Below the pieces are notes generated by a model, which made no database searches, was not told the origin of the DNA, and saw only the letters and a program-made list of their open reading frames with translations. From the NCBI RefSeq assembly GCF_001552415.1, contig NZ_BCRD01000001.1:124001-188000 (forward strand): 64,000 bases of DNA, read 5' to 3'. This document shows positions 8,107 to 16,599 of this stretch, piece after piece (position 1 is the stretch's first letter; each line of letters begins with the position of its first letter). Position numbers and translations under genes: made by a program. The DNA is from Corynebacterium xerosis NBRC 16721 = ATCC 373 (GTDB taxonomy: Bacteria; Actinomycetota; Actinomycetes; Mycobacteriales; Mycobacteriaceae).

Positions 8107-8259
8107 GTCATGGCACAAGGGGGAGCATCGGGGCAGGTGAGGGCATGAATAACCCGTGAATGAAAAAATGTCCGATATGATCCGTTATGACATTCTGTTG
8201 GAAGAAATGCGCTCACGAGGATAACTTCTACTCTGTTCAGTCGTTGGGCGACGACCGTC

Positions 8260-8446
8260 GTGGATGATGCCGAGATCGCATCGCTGGTCCATCACCTCCG
8301 CACCGCCGCCGATGCACCCGAGGATGGGGGAATCCGGGGGTTGGCCGCATCGATTGCCGGCGGTGCCAACCTGGAGGGCGCGGCATGTGTCGGGCGCGCA
8401 CCGCTGTTCGATGCCGACGTGCACGGGGAATCACCCGCCGCCCGTG
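8260..8446 (+). pseudogene. WhiB-like regulator, 5' fragment
   Basis: The fragment (start GTG at 8260) encodes a helical head and then GANLEGAACVGRAPLFD, the first cysteine block of Wbl iron-sulfur regulators. At 8446 the frame runs into an IS21-family element. Removing the element and one copy of the CCCGTG target duplication joins it in frame to the fragment at 12790 and restores all four cysteines. WhiB-like proteins are common in actinophages and islands, where they often tune host or element transcription. Confidence 0.82.
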
Positions 8447-8594
8447 TGGTTGTGACAGCTTGGTTCGGCCCCGTTGTGACGGCCTGATCTGGCCCCGCGT
8501 GCGACTTGCCGGGGTGTTGACGGTCTGAACTGGCCCCACCCCTTCACGCTGGTCCCCATCACTGGGAACCAGTCGCGAGGGCAAGGGAGCCAAG

Positions 8595-10262
8595 ATGGGG
8601 TCACGAGTGCAGCTGTACGCCGATATCCGCCACGACGCGCGAGTGGAGGGTTTGTCCATCCGCGAGCTCGCCCGCAAACACGGAGTCCACCGCCGCACCG
8701 TCCGCCAGGCACTCGCCGCTGCCGAACCCCCACCCCGCAAGAAACCGGTCCGTACAGCACCGCGCCTGGACCCGTGCAAGCCGGCGATCGACGAGATGCT
8801 CACCTATGACCTGACCGCGCCGCGCAAGCAGCGTCATACCGCGACCAGGATTCTGGCCCGGCTGCGCGACGAGCACGGCGCCACCGACCTGTCCTACTCC
8901 ACGGTGAGGGACTACGTGCGGGTCCGGCGCGCGCAGATCGATCTGGAGGCCGGGCGCCGGGTGGAGGCGATGGTGCCGCAGGACCACGCGCCCGGCGCGG
9001 AGGCTGAGGTCGACTTCGGCGAGGTCTACGTGATCCTGGACGGCGTCAAGACCAAGTGCCACATGTTCGTCTACCGCCTGTCGCACTCTGGCAAAGCGAT
9101 TCACCGCGTCTACCCGACCGGCGGGCAGGAGGCCTTCCTCGAGGGACACATCGAGGCCTTCCACGCCCTGGGCGGCATCCCCACCCGCCACATCCGCTAC
9201 GACAACCTCACCTCCGCCGTCGTCCAGGTCATCCACGGCGGCGACCGGCTACGCGACGAGAACGAACGCTGGGTGCTGTTCCGCTCCCACTACGGCTTCG
9301 ACGCGTTCTACTGCCAGCCCGGCATCGACGGCGCCCACGAGAAAGGCGGCGTCGAGGGCGAGGTCGGATGGTTCCGCCGCAACCACCTCACCCCCATGCC
9401 CGAAGTCGCCACCCTGGACGAACTCAACGACAAGATCCGCGCCTGGGAAGTCGACGACAACACCCGCCGCATCACCGGCCACGCCAACACGATCGGGCAG
9501 GACCACCACGCCGAGCTGCCCCACCTGGCACCGTTGCCGGCCGACGACTTCGACCCCGGCCTGATCCTCCACCCCCGCGTCGACCGCTCCGCCCTGATCA
9601 CCGTCCGCATGGTCAAGTACTCCGTCCCCGCGCACCTCATCGGCCAACGCGTCCGCGTGTCCCTGCGGGCCTCGTGCGTGGTCGTGTTCGAGGGCCGCAC
9701 CGTCCTCGCCACCCACCCTCGCCTCGGCACCCGTGGCGTGACCCGGGTCGAGCTGGACCACTACCTCGAAGTCCTACGCCACAAGCCCGGCGCGTTCCCC
9801 GGCTCCACCGCCCTCGCGCAGGCCCGCGCCGCCGGAGCATTCACCGCAGCCCACGACGCGTTCTGGGCCGCCGCCCGCAAGACCAGCGGCGACGTCGCCG
9901 GCACCCAAGCGTTGATCGACGTGCTCCTGCTCCACCGATCCCTCCCCGCCGACGCCGTGCTCGCCGGCATCACCTCAGCCCTGTCGGTCGGCGCGATCAG
10001 CCCCGACGTCGTCGCCGTCGAAGCCCGCCGCCACGCCACCGGCCACACACCCACCCCAGCCACCCCGACCAGGGGCGGGACAGTCGTGAACCTGCCACCA
10101 CGACGCCCCACCGACCCACACCAGGCCATCGCGCACCTACCCGAAGACACCCGACCCCTGCCCACCGTCACCGCCTACGACGAACTCCTTCGCCGCCGTC
10201 AACCCGACCCCGCCCCGGCCAGCGCCGAGGTCCACCATCACACCCAGACAGGAACCCCATGA
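8595..10262 (+). CDS. istA: IS21-family transposase IstA
   Basis: This 555-residue transposase has an N-terminal helix-turn-helix (LSIRELARKHGVHRRTVRQAL), an integrase core with the first Asp in EAEVDFGEVYV and the second in TRHIRYDNLTSAVV, and the Glu in the GAHEKGGVEGEVGWFRRN block, typical of IstA. A Mu-type C-terminal beta-barrel follows (YSVPAHLIGQRVRVSL). The length is usual for the family. It starts with ATG after AAGGGAG and its stop overlaps the istB start (ATGA). Confidence 0.95.
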   Translation: MGSRVQLYADIRHDARVEGLSIRELARKHGVHRRTVRQALAAAEPPPRKKPVRTAPRLDPCKPAIDEMLTYDLTAPRKQRHTATRILARLRDEHGATDLSYSTVRDYVRVRRAQIDLEAGRRVEAMVPQDHAPGAEAEVDFGEVYVILDGVKTKCHMFVYRLSHSGKAIHRVYPTGGQEAFLEGHIEAFHALGGIPTRHIRYDNLTSAVVQVIHGGDRLRDENERWVLFRSHYGFDAFYCQPGIDGAHEKGGVEGEVGWFRRNHLTPMPEVATLDELNDKIRAWEVDDNTRRITGHANTIGQDHHAELPHLAPLPADDFDPGLILHPRVDRSALITVRMVKYSVPAHLIGQRVRVSLRASCVVVFEGRTVLATHPRLGTRGVTRVELDHYLEVLRHKPGAFPGSTALAQARAAGAFTAAHDAFWAAARKTSGDVAGTQALIDVLLLHRSLPADAVLAGITSALSVGAISPDVVAVEARRHATGHTPTPATPTRGGTVVNLPPRRPTDPHQAIAHLPEDTRPLPTVTAYDELLRRRQPDPAPASAEVHHHTQTGTP

Positions 10263-11083
10263 CCACCAGCACCAGCAACCGCCAGGGCGGTCTTCGCCGC
10301 CGTCACAGCCTCACCGAACAAGCCGCCCAAGCCGCGATCGACCAGGCCTGCCGCCGGCTCCGGCTGCCCACGATCCGCGCCGTGATCGATGACGCCGTAG
10401 CGGCCGCCACGAAGGAACAACTCACCTACCAAGGCTTCCTCGCCGAACTCCTGCTCGCCGAGGTCGACGACCGCGACCGCCGCTCCACCCTGCGCCGCAT
10501 CAAGAGCGCCGGCTTCCCCCGCGAGAAATGGCTCGCCGACTTCGACTTCACCGCAAACCCCAACATCAACCCCGCCACCATCAACGAGCTCGCCACCGGC
10601 GACTGGATCCGCCGCGGCGACCCCCTGTGCCTGATCGGGGACTCCGGCACCGGCAAATCCCACCTGCTCATCGCGCTCGGCACCGCCGCCGCCGAACAGG
10701 GCTACCGCGTCCGCTACACCCTCGCCACCCGGCTCGTGAACGAACTCGTCGAAGCAGCCGACGAGAAACAACTCACCAAGACCATCAACCGCTACGGACG
10801 CGTCGACCTCCTCGTTATTGACGAGCTCGGTTACATGGAACTCGACCGGCGAGGCGCCGAACTGCTGTTCCAGGTCCTCACCGAACGCGAGGAGAAGAAC
10901 GCCATCGCGATCGCGTCCAACCAGTCCTTCTCCGCCTGGACCGACACCTTCACCGACCCCCGCCTGTGCGCAGCGATCGTCGACCGCCTCACCTACAACG
11001 CCACCATCATCGAAACCGGCACCAACTCCTACCGCCTCGCCCACACCCGCGCCCGCCACCACACCCCCACCACAGGCGCGTGA
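10259..11083 (+). CDS. istB: IS21-family helper ATPase IstB
   Basis: The 274-residue AAA+ protein helps IstA choose and engage its target. Walker A is GDSGTGKSHLLIALG, Walker B is VDLLVIDELGYM, and the later block AIAIASNQSF is typical of IstB/DnaC-like ATPases. The ATG overlaps the istA stop. Both genes of the transposition module are intact, so the element may still be mobile. Confidence 0.95.
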   Translation: MTTSTSNRQGGLRRRHSLTEQAAQAAIDQACRRLRLPTIRAVIDDAVAAATKEQLTYQGFLAELLLAEVDDRDRRSTLRRIKSAGFPREKWLADFDFTANPNINPATINELATGDWIRRGDPLCLIGDSGTGKSHLLIALGTAAAEQGYRVRYTLATRLVNELVEAADEKQLTKTINRYGRVDLLVIDELGYMELDRRGAELLFQVLTEREEKNAIAIASNQSFSAWTDTFTDPRLCAAIVDRLTYNATIIETGTNSYRLAHTRARHHTPTTGA

Positions 11084-11104
11084 CATTGATCATCTGCCGA
11101 ATAC

Positions 11105-11119
11105 AGGAACTTGGTTCCT
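11105..11119. promoter_or_regulatory. Perfect 6-bp palindrome before the VOC gene
   Basis: AGGAAC-ttg-GTTCCT lies about 37 bases before the VOC start. It has the form of a small operator. No regulator is assigned. Confidence 0.4.
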
Positions 11120-11155
11120 CTACTGGTCTTCACGCCGGTGTGCTTAGGTATTGCC

Positions 11156-11509
11156 ATGCGAGTGAACCGAGTCGTTCCAAACCTGACTGTTACTGACCTG
11201 GCCAAGGCCACAGAAGAGCATGCAGCGGTCTTGGGCCTGAGACCTGTGATGGATCACGGATGGATCGTCACGTTGGCAGACGATGACGGCCACCAGCTCA
11301 GCGTGATGACGCGAGACGCTTCCGGTCCCGTGAACCCCGATGTCTCAGTCTTCGTCGATGACGTGCACGAGGCTCTTGAGCGCGCCCGCCGCGCCGGCCT
11401 CGAAATCGTGCACCCACTCACCGAAGAGCCATGGGGTGTGACCCGCTTCTTCTACCGGGCCACCGATGGCCGGGTCGTCAACGTGGGCATGCACACCAAG
11501 ACGACCTGA
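11156..11509 (+). CDS. VOC-fold (glyoxalase/bleomycin-resistance type) protein
   Basis: The 117-residue protein MRVNRVVPNLTVTDLAKATE has the paired beta-alpha-beta-beta-beta modules of the vicinal oxygen chelate fold, with the second module FFYRATDGRVVNVGMH close to the C-terminus. Members bind or modify small electrophiles or antibiotics; the substrate cannot be read from sequence. Its GC content is visibly lower than that of istAB, so it was probably captured separately. It is cargo of the IS21-family transposon. Confidence 0.8.
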   Translation: MRVNRVVPNLTVTDLAKATEEHAAVLGLRPVMDHGWIVTLADDDGHQLSVMTRDASGPVNPDVSVFVDDVHEALERARRAGLEIVHPLTEEPWGVTRFFYRATDGRVVNVGMHTKTT

Positions 11510-11641
11510 TCTGCCGCGATCCTCGAAGTGTCTGACATGACCGATTGGCCGATGTACGCCGGTTGGGCGGCCTCGCGGTCAAGTCCCGTCTGCGGTGAAA
11601 ATCGCTGGCGTCGGGATCAGACCCACGCAACCATCTACGGG

Positions 11642-12571
11642 ATGAGGATCGAGACACCCACAGCGGAACTTCTCCACCAAGCCGCCGAGATGCCCACCAT
11701 GCCCGCGGTCGGGATGACACCGGACCAGATCCAGACCGAGATCGCTGCCGGCCGCCTGCAGCCACACTGGTCGCAGGTCGCCCTCGACGATGACGGCAAC
11801 ATCATCGGCCGGGCCCTGTGGTGGGGACGAGACGAGCACAAGCCGATCGCGCTCGACGTGTGGGATGCTGTCGCGGGCCACGACTCGCCAGAGGCGATCC
11901 TCAGCGCACTGTTGGAACGAGGCCACGCCGCCTTGGAAGCTCACGGCACCCGGACCCCGCTGCCGCACACCATGCGTGTCCCCGTCACGTGGCGCGACAA
12001 CACCGCCGTAGCGCACGACGTCCACGCGAAGATCGCGGCAGCCGCCGCTGCTGGCCTGAGGCAGCACAACGAGCGACGCCAGTTCCAATGGGACCAGGGC
12101 AGCCCGATGCAAGAACCCGGCCCGCGACTGCGGTTCGAGCAGGCAGACGACAGCACGTTCATCGACCTCATCGCCCGCGCCGCCCACGGCCCGCTCGACG
12201 TCACGACGCGACGCGAGCTGGCCACCACCGACACACTGAGCCTGGCTCGCGACGAGGTGGACTACTACCGTTCCTGCCCCGGCGACCGCGACTGGTGGCG
12301 CGTCGCGTACGACCAGCAGGGCACCATCAATGGCATCGCGATCCCTTCGGCGACACCCACGAATCGCAACGTCGGCTACCTCGCGGTCCTGCCCGAGTAC
12401 CGCGGTCACGGATACGTCGATGACCTCCTGGCGTTCATCACCGCCTTCCACGCCACAGCCGGGGCACCACGAATCACCGCAACCACCGACGCCGTGAACA
12501 CACCCATGGCAGCAGCGTTCACGCGAGCCGGCTACCGATGCACGGAGACACGCATCGACCTCGAGCCCTGA
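11642..12571 (+). CDS. Two-domain GNAT-family N-acetyltransferase
   Basis: The 309-residue protein has a degenerate first half and a C-terminal GNAT domain with the acetyl-CoA loop in VGYLAVLPEYRGHGYVDDLLAF (V/I-x-x-x-Y-R-G-x-G). The block TTDAVNTPMAAAFTRAGYRC is the usual GNAT motif B region. The start ATG at 11642 follows GGGATG spacing weakly; an upstream in-frame GTG at 11528 also exists. Together with the VOC gene it forms the cargo of the IS21-family transposon. The substrate is unknown. Confidence 0.75.
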   Translation: MRIETPTAELLHQAAEMPTMPAVGMTPDQIQTEIAAGRLQPHWSQVALDDDGNIIGRALWWGRDEHKPIALDVWDAVAGHDSPEAILSALLERGHAALEAHGTRTPLPHTMRVPVTWRDNTAVAHDVHAKIAAAAAAGLRQHNERRQFQWDQGSPMQEPGPRLRFEQADDSTFIDLIARAAHGPLDVTTRRELATTDTLSLARDEVDYYRSCPGDRDWWRVAYDQQGTINGIAIPSATPTNRNVGYLAVLPEYRGHGYVDDLLAFITAFHATAGAPRITATTDAVNTPMAAAFTRAGYRCTETRIDLEP

Positions 12572-12586
12572 CCCACCACGCTGCCC

Positions 12587-12703
12587 ATGGAAGCCATCGC
12601 TCAACGCACCGGACTCGGCACCTCCAGCACCCTGCGCCGTCACTTCAACCAGACCCTCGAAACCACACCAAGCGCCTACCGACAGACCTTCAGAACGAGC
12701 TGA
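12587..12703 (+). pseudogene. AraC-family regulator, C-terminal remnant
   Basis: The 38 codons MEAIAQRTGLGTSSTLRRHF and following residues (QTLETTPSAYRQTFRTS) match the second helix-turn-helix of AraC/FtrA-type regulators. The rest of the gene is missing, cut off behind the GNAT gene. It marks a former gene junction inside the transposon cargo. Confidence 0.7.
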
Positions 12704-12789
12704 TTGAACGCGCTGTAATGCCGCTGGTGACGCGAAGGTGGGTCCATTTCTGGCCGTCATCCAGGGGCCAAGTGGGGTTGACATAGCCA

Positions 12790-13286
12790 CCCGTGCCGCC
12801 CGCCATGACCGAGCACGCCGCATATGCCGGCGTTGCCCCGTGCAAAACGGATGCCGCGATGCCGCCGACGCGATGCCGCACGAGTTGTTGGCCGGCATGT
12901 GGGCGGGCACCGTGTGGGGCGTGCCCGTTGAGCATCGCTGGCGGATCTGGCGGAAATGGATGGGTGCCGTGGCCCCCCGCCTGAAATCTTGGACGGGTGC
13001 CGGAGCTGACTCCCCGCATCGTGTGGTGTCAGGTTCTCTCTCTCCGCCGCACCGGGGGCGTCCCCGCCCCGGGGCCGTGGAGCGGGGCCGCGCGGGAGGT
13101 CGCCCGGGATCTGTACGGGTTCCAAGGAAAGAGGTGTCCCGGCGGCTCAACCAATCGGGGGGTGATGGGAGCCTGCCGGGACGTGGCCGCATGGGGGATG
13201 CGGCCACGTCGAAGTGTGGCACAAGAACGACTGTCCCGCCTGTCGAGCGGCGCACCGGCAAAACCCCTGTTCGCATTTGGCCGTAG
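12790..13286 (+). pseudogene. WhiB-like regulator, 3' fragment
   Basis: Directly after the target duplication the frame reads RAARHDRARRICRRCPVQNGC, with CxxC-x5-C as the last three WhiB cysteines, and then LLAGMWAGTVWG, the Wbl G-x-W turn. A basic tail (RWRIWRKWMG) follows. The frame stays open to 13286, longer than usual for WhiB; the natural end may be nearer 13010 if the frame is disturbed. Together with 8260-8446 it restores a complete Wbl protein. Confidence 0.78.
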
Positions 13287-13606
13287 CGTCGTTGGAAGTG
13301 CATCGCCCATGGTCAAGTGCCCCTCGGTCGCTTAGGGAGCCACGAGGGGGAGGGCTCCCCCGCCCCCGGTCGTCCATCCCTCTTGCCGGTGTAGGGATTT
13401 ACGTAGACCGTGGCACAGAACGTGGCGGTCCCGACCTCGGGATGATTCGGGTGTGGGTGATATGGCTGGTGGTCTGCCCGATCGCGGGGAATGTCCCGAG
13501 CGCGTGAATGCGATGGAGATCCCGCGTGGCATCGACAGTGGGCACACTAGCGGGCATATGCGCCGCAATGCGCGATGTAAGTGCAGGTCAAAAGCCATTG
13601 AGGTGG
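13287..13606. other. Right end of the element without a supported gene
   Basis: No convincing gene is seen. A zinc-ribbon-like translation THWPHGGCGH-type with later CPACRAAHRQ can be read around 13181-13250 but has a stop at 13163 and no good start, so it may be a decayed small gene. GTGGGCAC at 13539-13546 resembles the repeats before the integrase. Confidence 0.4.
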
Positions 13607-13623
13607 ATTCCCGGCGGCTCCAC
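13607..13623 (+). repeat. attR: 17-bp attachment site
   Basis: This is an exact copy of attL (2772-2788). It is followed by what looks like the native ssrA terminator. Confidence 0.9.
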
Positions 13624-13626
13624 GCG

Positions 13627-13661
13627 GAACCCGCTCATCGGAAACGGTGGGCGGGTTCTTT
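13627..13661 (+). terminator. Displaced native ssrA terminator
   Basis: GAACCCGC (13627-13634) pairs with GCGGGTTC (13651-13658), followed by TTTC. Its position four bases after attR indicates that it terminated ssrA before the element integrated. Confidence 0.7.
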
Positions 13662-13727
13662 CATGTCCGGTGGGGCGGATGCGCGTTCTGCTTTGCGACG
13701 CCGCCCGCGCCCCACCGCTTCGGCCCG

Positions 13728-14441
13728 CTACCCGAAGTCCGCCGCGTCCGTGCCGGGGCGGCCGCCCTCGTCGGCGAGGTCGAGAATGTCGTTGCGGCCG
13801 AGCATGTCGAAGACGAAATCGATGGCGGATGGCCGGTAGGGGATGAATTCGCCGGCGTCCCGCAACGCGTGGATCTCGGCGCGGGTGGCCCAGCGGACCT
13901 CGGCGACTTCGTCGTTGGGGATCGCCAGCGCGCCCAGGTCGATGGGCGCGAGATCGGTGGCGCGCAGCAGGTAAAAGTCGTCGAAGCCGTGGCGGAAGTT
14001 GAAGGTGAAGCTTGGGCGCGTGCCGGTCAGGTCGATGCGCAGGCCCAACTCCTCGAGCACCTCGCGTTCGGCGCCGCGAGCGCTGGATTCGCCCGCGGTG
14101 ACGCTGCCGCCGACGGTCACGTCCCACATTCCCGGCCAGCCGGCCTTGTCGTCGGTGCGCCGCTGGATCAGCATGCGGACTTCATCTCCCGAGTCCGCGA
14201 CCGAACCTGTCCCCGCGACCGAACCCGAGCCCGGGTTCAAGCCCGCAGCCGAACCTGGGCCCACACCAGCGGAGCCGCAGTCGAAAATGCACACGTGGAC
14301 GACCATGTGCAGCTCACCGGGGCGGAACTCGTCCCCGCGCGCCATGGTCGTGCCGGTGGGGATGCGGTCCGCGTCGTACATCGACCACACTTCGCGGCTC
14401 GAGTCGTCCGCGGCGTTCGGGTTCGCTTGCGCTTCCTTCAT
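13728..14441 (-). CDS. NUDIX hydrolase
   Basis: The 237-residue protein contains a complete NUDIX box (GGSVTAGESSARGAE then REVLEELGL, about residues 121-144) preceded by the core strand WDVTVGG. The N-terminal block RGDEFRPGELHMVVHVCIFD fits the isopentenyl-diphosphate isomerase-like/YfcD type, which act on nucleotide or prenyl diphosphates. A Gly/Ser/Pro-rich insert (SAGVGPGSAAGLNPGSGSV, about residues 56-85) interrupts the fold between two strands and is unusual. The neighbour on its 3' side is the right end of the integrated element, so this gene was next to ssrA before integration. Confidence 0.85.
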   Translation of the reverse strand: MKEAQANPNAADDSSREVWSMYDADRIPTGTTMARGDEFRPGELHMVVHVCIFDCGSAGVGPGSAAGLNPGSGSVAGTGSVADSGDEVRMLIQRRTDDKAGWPGMWDVTVGGSVTAGESSARGAEREVLEELGLRIDLTGTRPSFTFNFRHGFDDFYLLRATDLAPIDLGALAIPNDEVAEVRWATRAEIHALRDAGEFIPYRPSAIDFVFDMLGRNDILDLADEGGRPGTDAADFG

Positions 14442-14469
14442 GCTTCACGACGATACGGCCCCCACCTTC

Positions 14470-14511
14470 CGACGAGATCGCGATTGACGCCCTGGATCGT
14501 GATTTCGTGGG
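14470..14511. repeat. Intergenic palindrome family A, copy 1
   Basis: The copy reads CGACGAGATCGCGATTGA, a short spacer and GATTTCGTGGG, forming an imperfect hairpin. The same unit recurs at 14531, 40587, 57402, 57465 and 57526. Confidence 0.8.
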
Positions 14512-14530
14512 AACTGGTGGGGTGCACATC

Positions 14531-14572
14531 CGACGAGATCGCGATTGAGCGCCTGGATAGTGATCTCGTGGG
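14531..14572. repeat. Intergenic palindrome family A, copy 2
   Basis: CGACGAGATCGCGATTGA at 14531 with GATCTCGTGGG at its end. It follows copy 1 in the same orientation with a 60-base period, which suggests tandem duplication. Confidence 0.8.
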
Positions 14573-14631
14573 ATCGGCGGGGCGAGAACCGGCGAGGTGG
14601 GGGTGATGGGTCCCGGCGGGCGTCGCAAAGC

Positions 14632-14668
14632 AAAAAACCGGCCCGCCCCCACGCAGGGAGCGGGCCGG
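14632..14668 (-). terminator. Terminator of the SGNH hydrolase gene
   Basis: On the minus strand CCGGCCCG (14668-14661) pairs with CGGGCCGG (14645-14638) and is followed by six T. The dispersed motif GCTTTGCGAC follows the T-run directly (14631-14622). Confidence 0.85.
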
Positions 14669-14722
14669 AAAACCCTGGATCAGCGGACGACCCGTGCGCA
14701 CCTATCGCGCAAGCCTCGCGGA

Positions 14723-15562
14723 CTAGCCGCGGTACGCGTTGGCGACCTGGGTCGCGACGACGCGGGAACCCTCGTGGGTGAGGTGGTTGGGCATGTTGTA
14801 GTTCGCGACATCGGAGTCCAGGAACGCGGAGACGTGGCGCTCGCCGTCCGGGCCGCACATCGCGGCGTCGACGTTGGAGACGTCCTTCATGTTGATGAAC
14901 GTCGAGCCCGTGGCCTGGGCGACGCCGAACTGGCGGGCCTGCAGGTTCTCCTCGAGGACGCGCACCGGGGCGGCGGGCACGCGCGGGGCGTTGCCGAAGA
15001 CGTTGGCGGGGCACATGTAGTTCTCGCCGTCGCGCGAGGCGATCTCGGGCAGGCCGATGACCATGACGCGGGCGTTGGGGGCGTGCTCCTTCAGGCGGTT
15101 GATGGAGGCGGTGACCGACTGGTGGAACATGTCGTTCTGCACCTCGTTGGGGGCCCAGAACGCCTGCATGGCGTCGTTGGCGCCGATGGCGACGGTGATC
15201 AGCTGGGTGTTGACGTTGACGTGGCCGTTCTGGATGGCGGTCTCGACGTAGCCGGCCAGGGTCTTCGGGGTGGTGGGGACGTAGGCGACGGTGCCGTTGC
15301 AGGTGTAGTCGTGCAGCTGCATGCCCAGCTGGTGGGCGACGTTGTGGCCTACGTTGGTGGTGGACACCGGGCAGACGGCGCCGGGGCGGCCGGTGCCGTT
15401 GGCCTCGTCGGTGGCGCCGGGGTTGGCCACGAAGGAGTCGCCGAAGGCCACGTACTCGCCGTTGGGGTTGGCCGTGGCGGTGTTGCCCGCGATGAGGGCG
15501 CCGCCGGCGGTGAGCACGGCTGCGGTGGTGGCCAGGATGCGGCGGGTCGTGGTCGACTTCAT
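14723..15562 (-). CDS. Secreted SGNH/GDSL-type hydrolase
   Basis: The 279-residue protein has a signal peptide (MKSTTTRRILATTAAVLTAG, cleavage likely after ATA-N near residue 32). The SGNH blocks are present: block I FGDSF with the catalytic Ser, the block III sequence VAIGANDA with the Asn, and a C-terminal NHLTHEG that supplies the catalytic His. Actinobacterial members are secreted lipases or esterases, including trehalose-ester or acyl-lipid hydrolases; the exact substrate is unknown. Cysteines at VCPVS, YTCNG, YMCPA and AMCGP could form two disulfides, consistent with export. Confidence 0.88.
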   Translation of the reverse strand: MKSTTTRRILATTAAVLTAGGALIAGNTATANPNGEYVAFGDSFVANPGATDEANGTGRPGAVCPVSTTNVGHNVAHQLGMQLHDYTCNGTVAYVPTTPKTLAGYVETAIQNGHVNVNTQLITVAIGANDAMQAFWAPNEVQNDMFHQSVTASINRLKEHAPNARVMVIGLPEIASRDGENYMCPANVFGNAPRVPAAPVRVLEENLQARQFGVAQATGSTFINMKDVSNVDAAMCGPDGERHVSAFLDSDVANYNMPNHLTHEGSRVVATQVANAYRG

Positions 15563-15799
15563 GCGGGTCCTCTTCGTTCGTTTCCTGCGGGCGTCCGGGG
15601 CGTGGCGCCTAATGCTTGACGACGCCGATGCGGGCCCTCCGGAGCGAACCGTGGCGTTACGGCGTCGTTATCTTGGCGTTATCAAACCCGTTTTGTCGGG
15701 TGAAGTCAACTCCTGGAAGCGCCGTTGTGCATCAACCGTGCATGATTGCGGCGACGTGCCCGGGGAGGGTGAGGCAGGTGGGGGTGGAGTGACCGATGG

Positions 15800-16363
15800 T
15801 CACGCCAGAAACGTCGACCGCAGCGCGGCGACGACGCCATCGGCCAGCCCCTCTCCCGACCGCAGCTCGATGTCGTCCTCGGCGAAGGGGCCCCGCTCGG
15901 CGAGCTCGGCGTCGGTGGGGCGCGGCTGGATCAGGGTCAGCGACGGGCCGTCGTCAAGCACTCCCGTGATCAGCCGGGCCTGCCGCGCGGCGCCCGACCC
16001 CGCCGACGCGCGGATCTCCTCGAGGCTGAGCCCCTCGACGGACTCGGCGTCCTCCGGCGCGACGATGAGGATCTCCTGCGACAGCACCGCGCCGATGACG
16101 CCCTCCGGCCAGGTGGTGCGGGCGATGAAATCGGACAGCTCCGGCGAGCCGCCGTCGATGCCCTCCGGCAGCTCCTCCTGGACGACGACGGTCAGCGGCG
16201 ACTCGTCGAGCAGATCCGGGTCGAGTGCGTCGGCGACCAGCTCGGTCGGGACCAGGGCGAACAGCGTCGGCGGGGCGTCCCAGCCTTCGGCGTGGACGAA
16301 ATCGACGGCCTCGCGGGTGGCGCGGTTGAGGGCCTGCGGGGTCAGTGCGCGATTGTCGGGCAT
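15800..16363 (-). CDS. PPA1309 family protein
   Basis: This 187-residue protein (MPDNRALTPQALNRATREAV) belongs to the PPA1309 family of unknown function, conserved in actinobacteria next to the UPF0182 gene. Typical segments are WDAPPTLFALVPT, the acidic middle WPEGVIGAVLSQEI and DIELRSGEGLADGVVAALR near the end. The upstream extension of the frame is Pro/Arg-rich and not part of the protein; the ATG at 16363 is the family start. It is divergent from the UPF0182 gene across a 236-bp spacer, as in many relatives. Confidence 0.85.
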   Translation of the reverse strand: MPDNRALTPQALNRATREAVDFVHAEGWDAPPTLFALVPTELVADALDPDLLDESPLTVVVQEELPEGIDGGSPELSDFIARTTWPEGVIGAVLSQEILIVAPEDAESVEGLSLEEIRASAGSGAARQARLITGVLDDGPSLTLIQPRPTDAELAERGPFAEDDIELRSGEGLADGVVAALRSTFLA

Positions 16364-16599
16364 GGGTGGCGCCTTTCTGGTTGCGGGGGGGGGCGGGGAT
16401 TGCGGGATGGTGAGTGCGGGGCGGGGATTGCGAGGGGTCGGCCGGGGTCGCGGCGACGCCGAAGGGTACGCCCCGAAAGTCCGCGGCGGGCCGAAAGCTT
16501 GGCGGCCCTCGGCGAACAAGCCGGATACCGGGTTTGCCCCCAGGGGTTTTTCAATAGAGTAGGGGACGACCGCACAACCCGTAACGACTAGGAGACCCC

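Larger units (their letters stand above)
8447..12789 (+). mobile_element. IS21-family transposon with passenger genes, 4343 bp
   Basis: The element is bounded by the 6-bp direct repeat CCCGTG (8441-8446 and 12790-12795). Its ends are inverted repeats: about 32 of the first 50 bases match without gaps, starting TGGTTGTGACA on the left and TGGCTATGTCA on the right. Each end repeats a TGACGGCC-N6-TGGCCC-like unit two or three times, as IS21 ends do. It carries istA and istB and then 1.7 kb of cargo: a VOC protein, a two-domain GNAT protein and an AraC remnant. It splits the WhiB-like gene of the host element. Confidence 0.9.
2772..13623 (+). mobile_element. Integrative element in ssrA, about 10.8 kb
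   Basis: The element lies between the 17-bp attL in ssrA and an exact copy at 13607-13623. It starts with a tyrosine integrase reading away from attL and continues with an excisionase-like gene, two overlapping small genes, a DUF3987-type ATPase, a large dyad array, a small zinc-ribbon gene on the opposite strand and a WhiB-like gene. An IS21-family transposon has inserted into that last gene. No relaxase, coupling protein, type IV secretion, capsid or terminase gene is seen. The layout resembles phage satellites or mobilizable islands of actinobacteria; this is an inference from gene order. The GTCGYAAAGC form of the motif dispersed in the host DNA is absent from it. Confidence 0.88.

Noticed and set aside
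13181..13250. A zinc-ribbon-like translation near the right end of the element
   Set aside because: A stop lies just upstream and there is no start codon with a ribosome site; it may be a decayed gene, so it is only mentioned in the region note.
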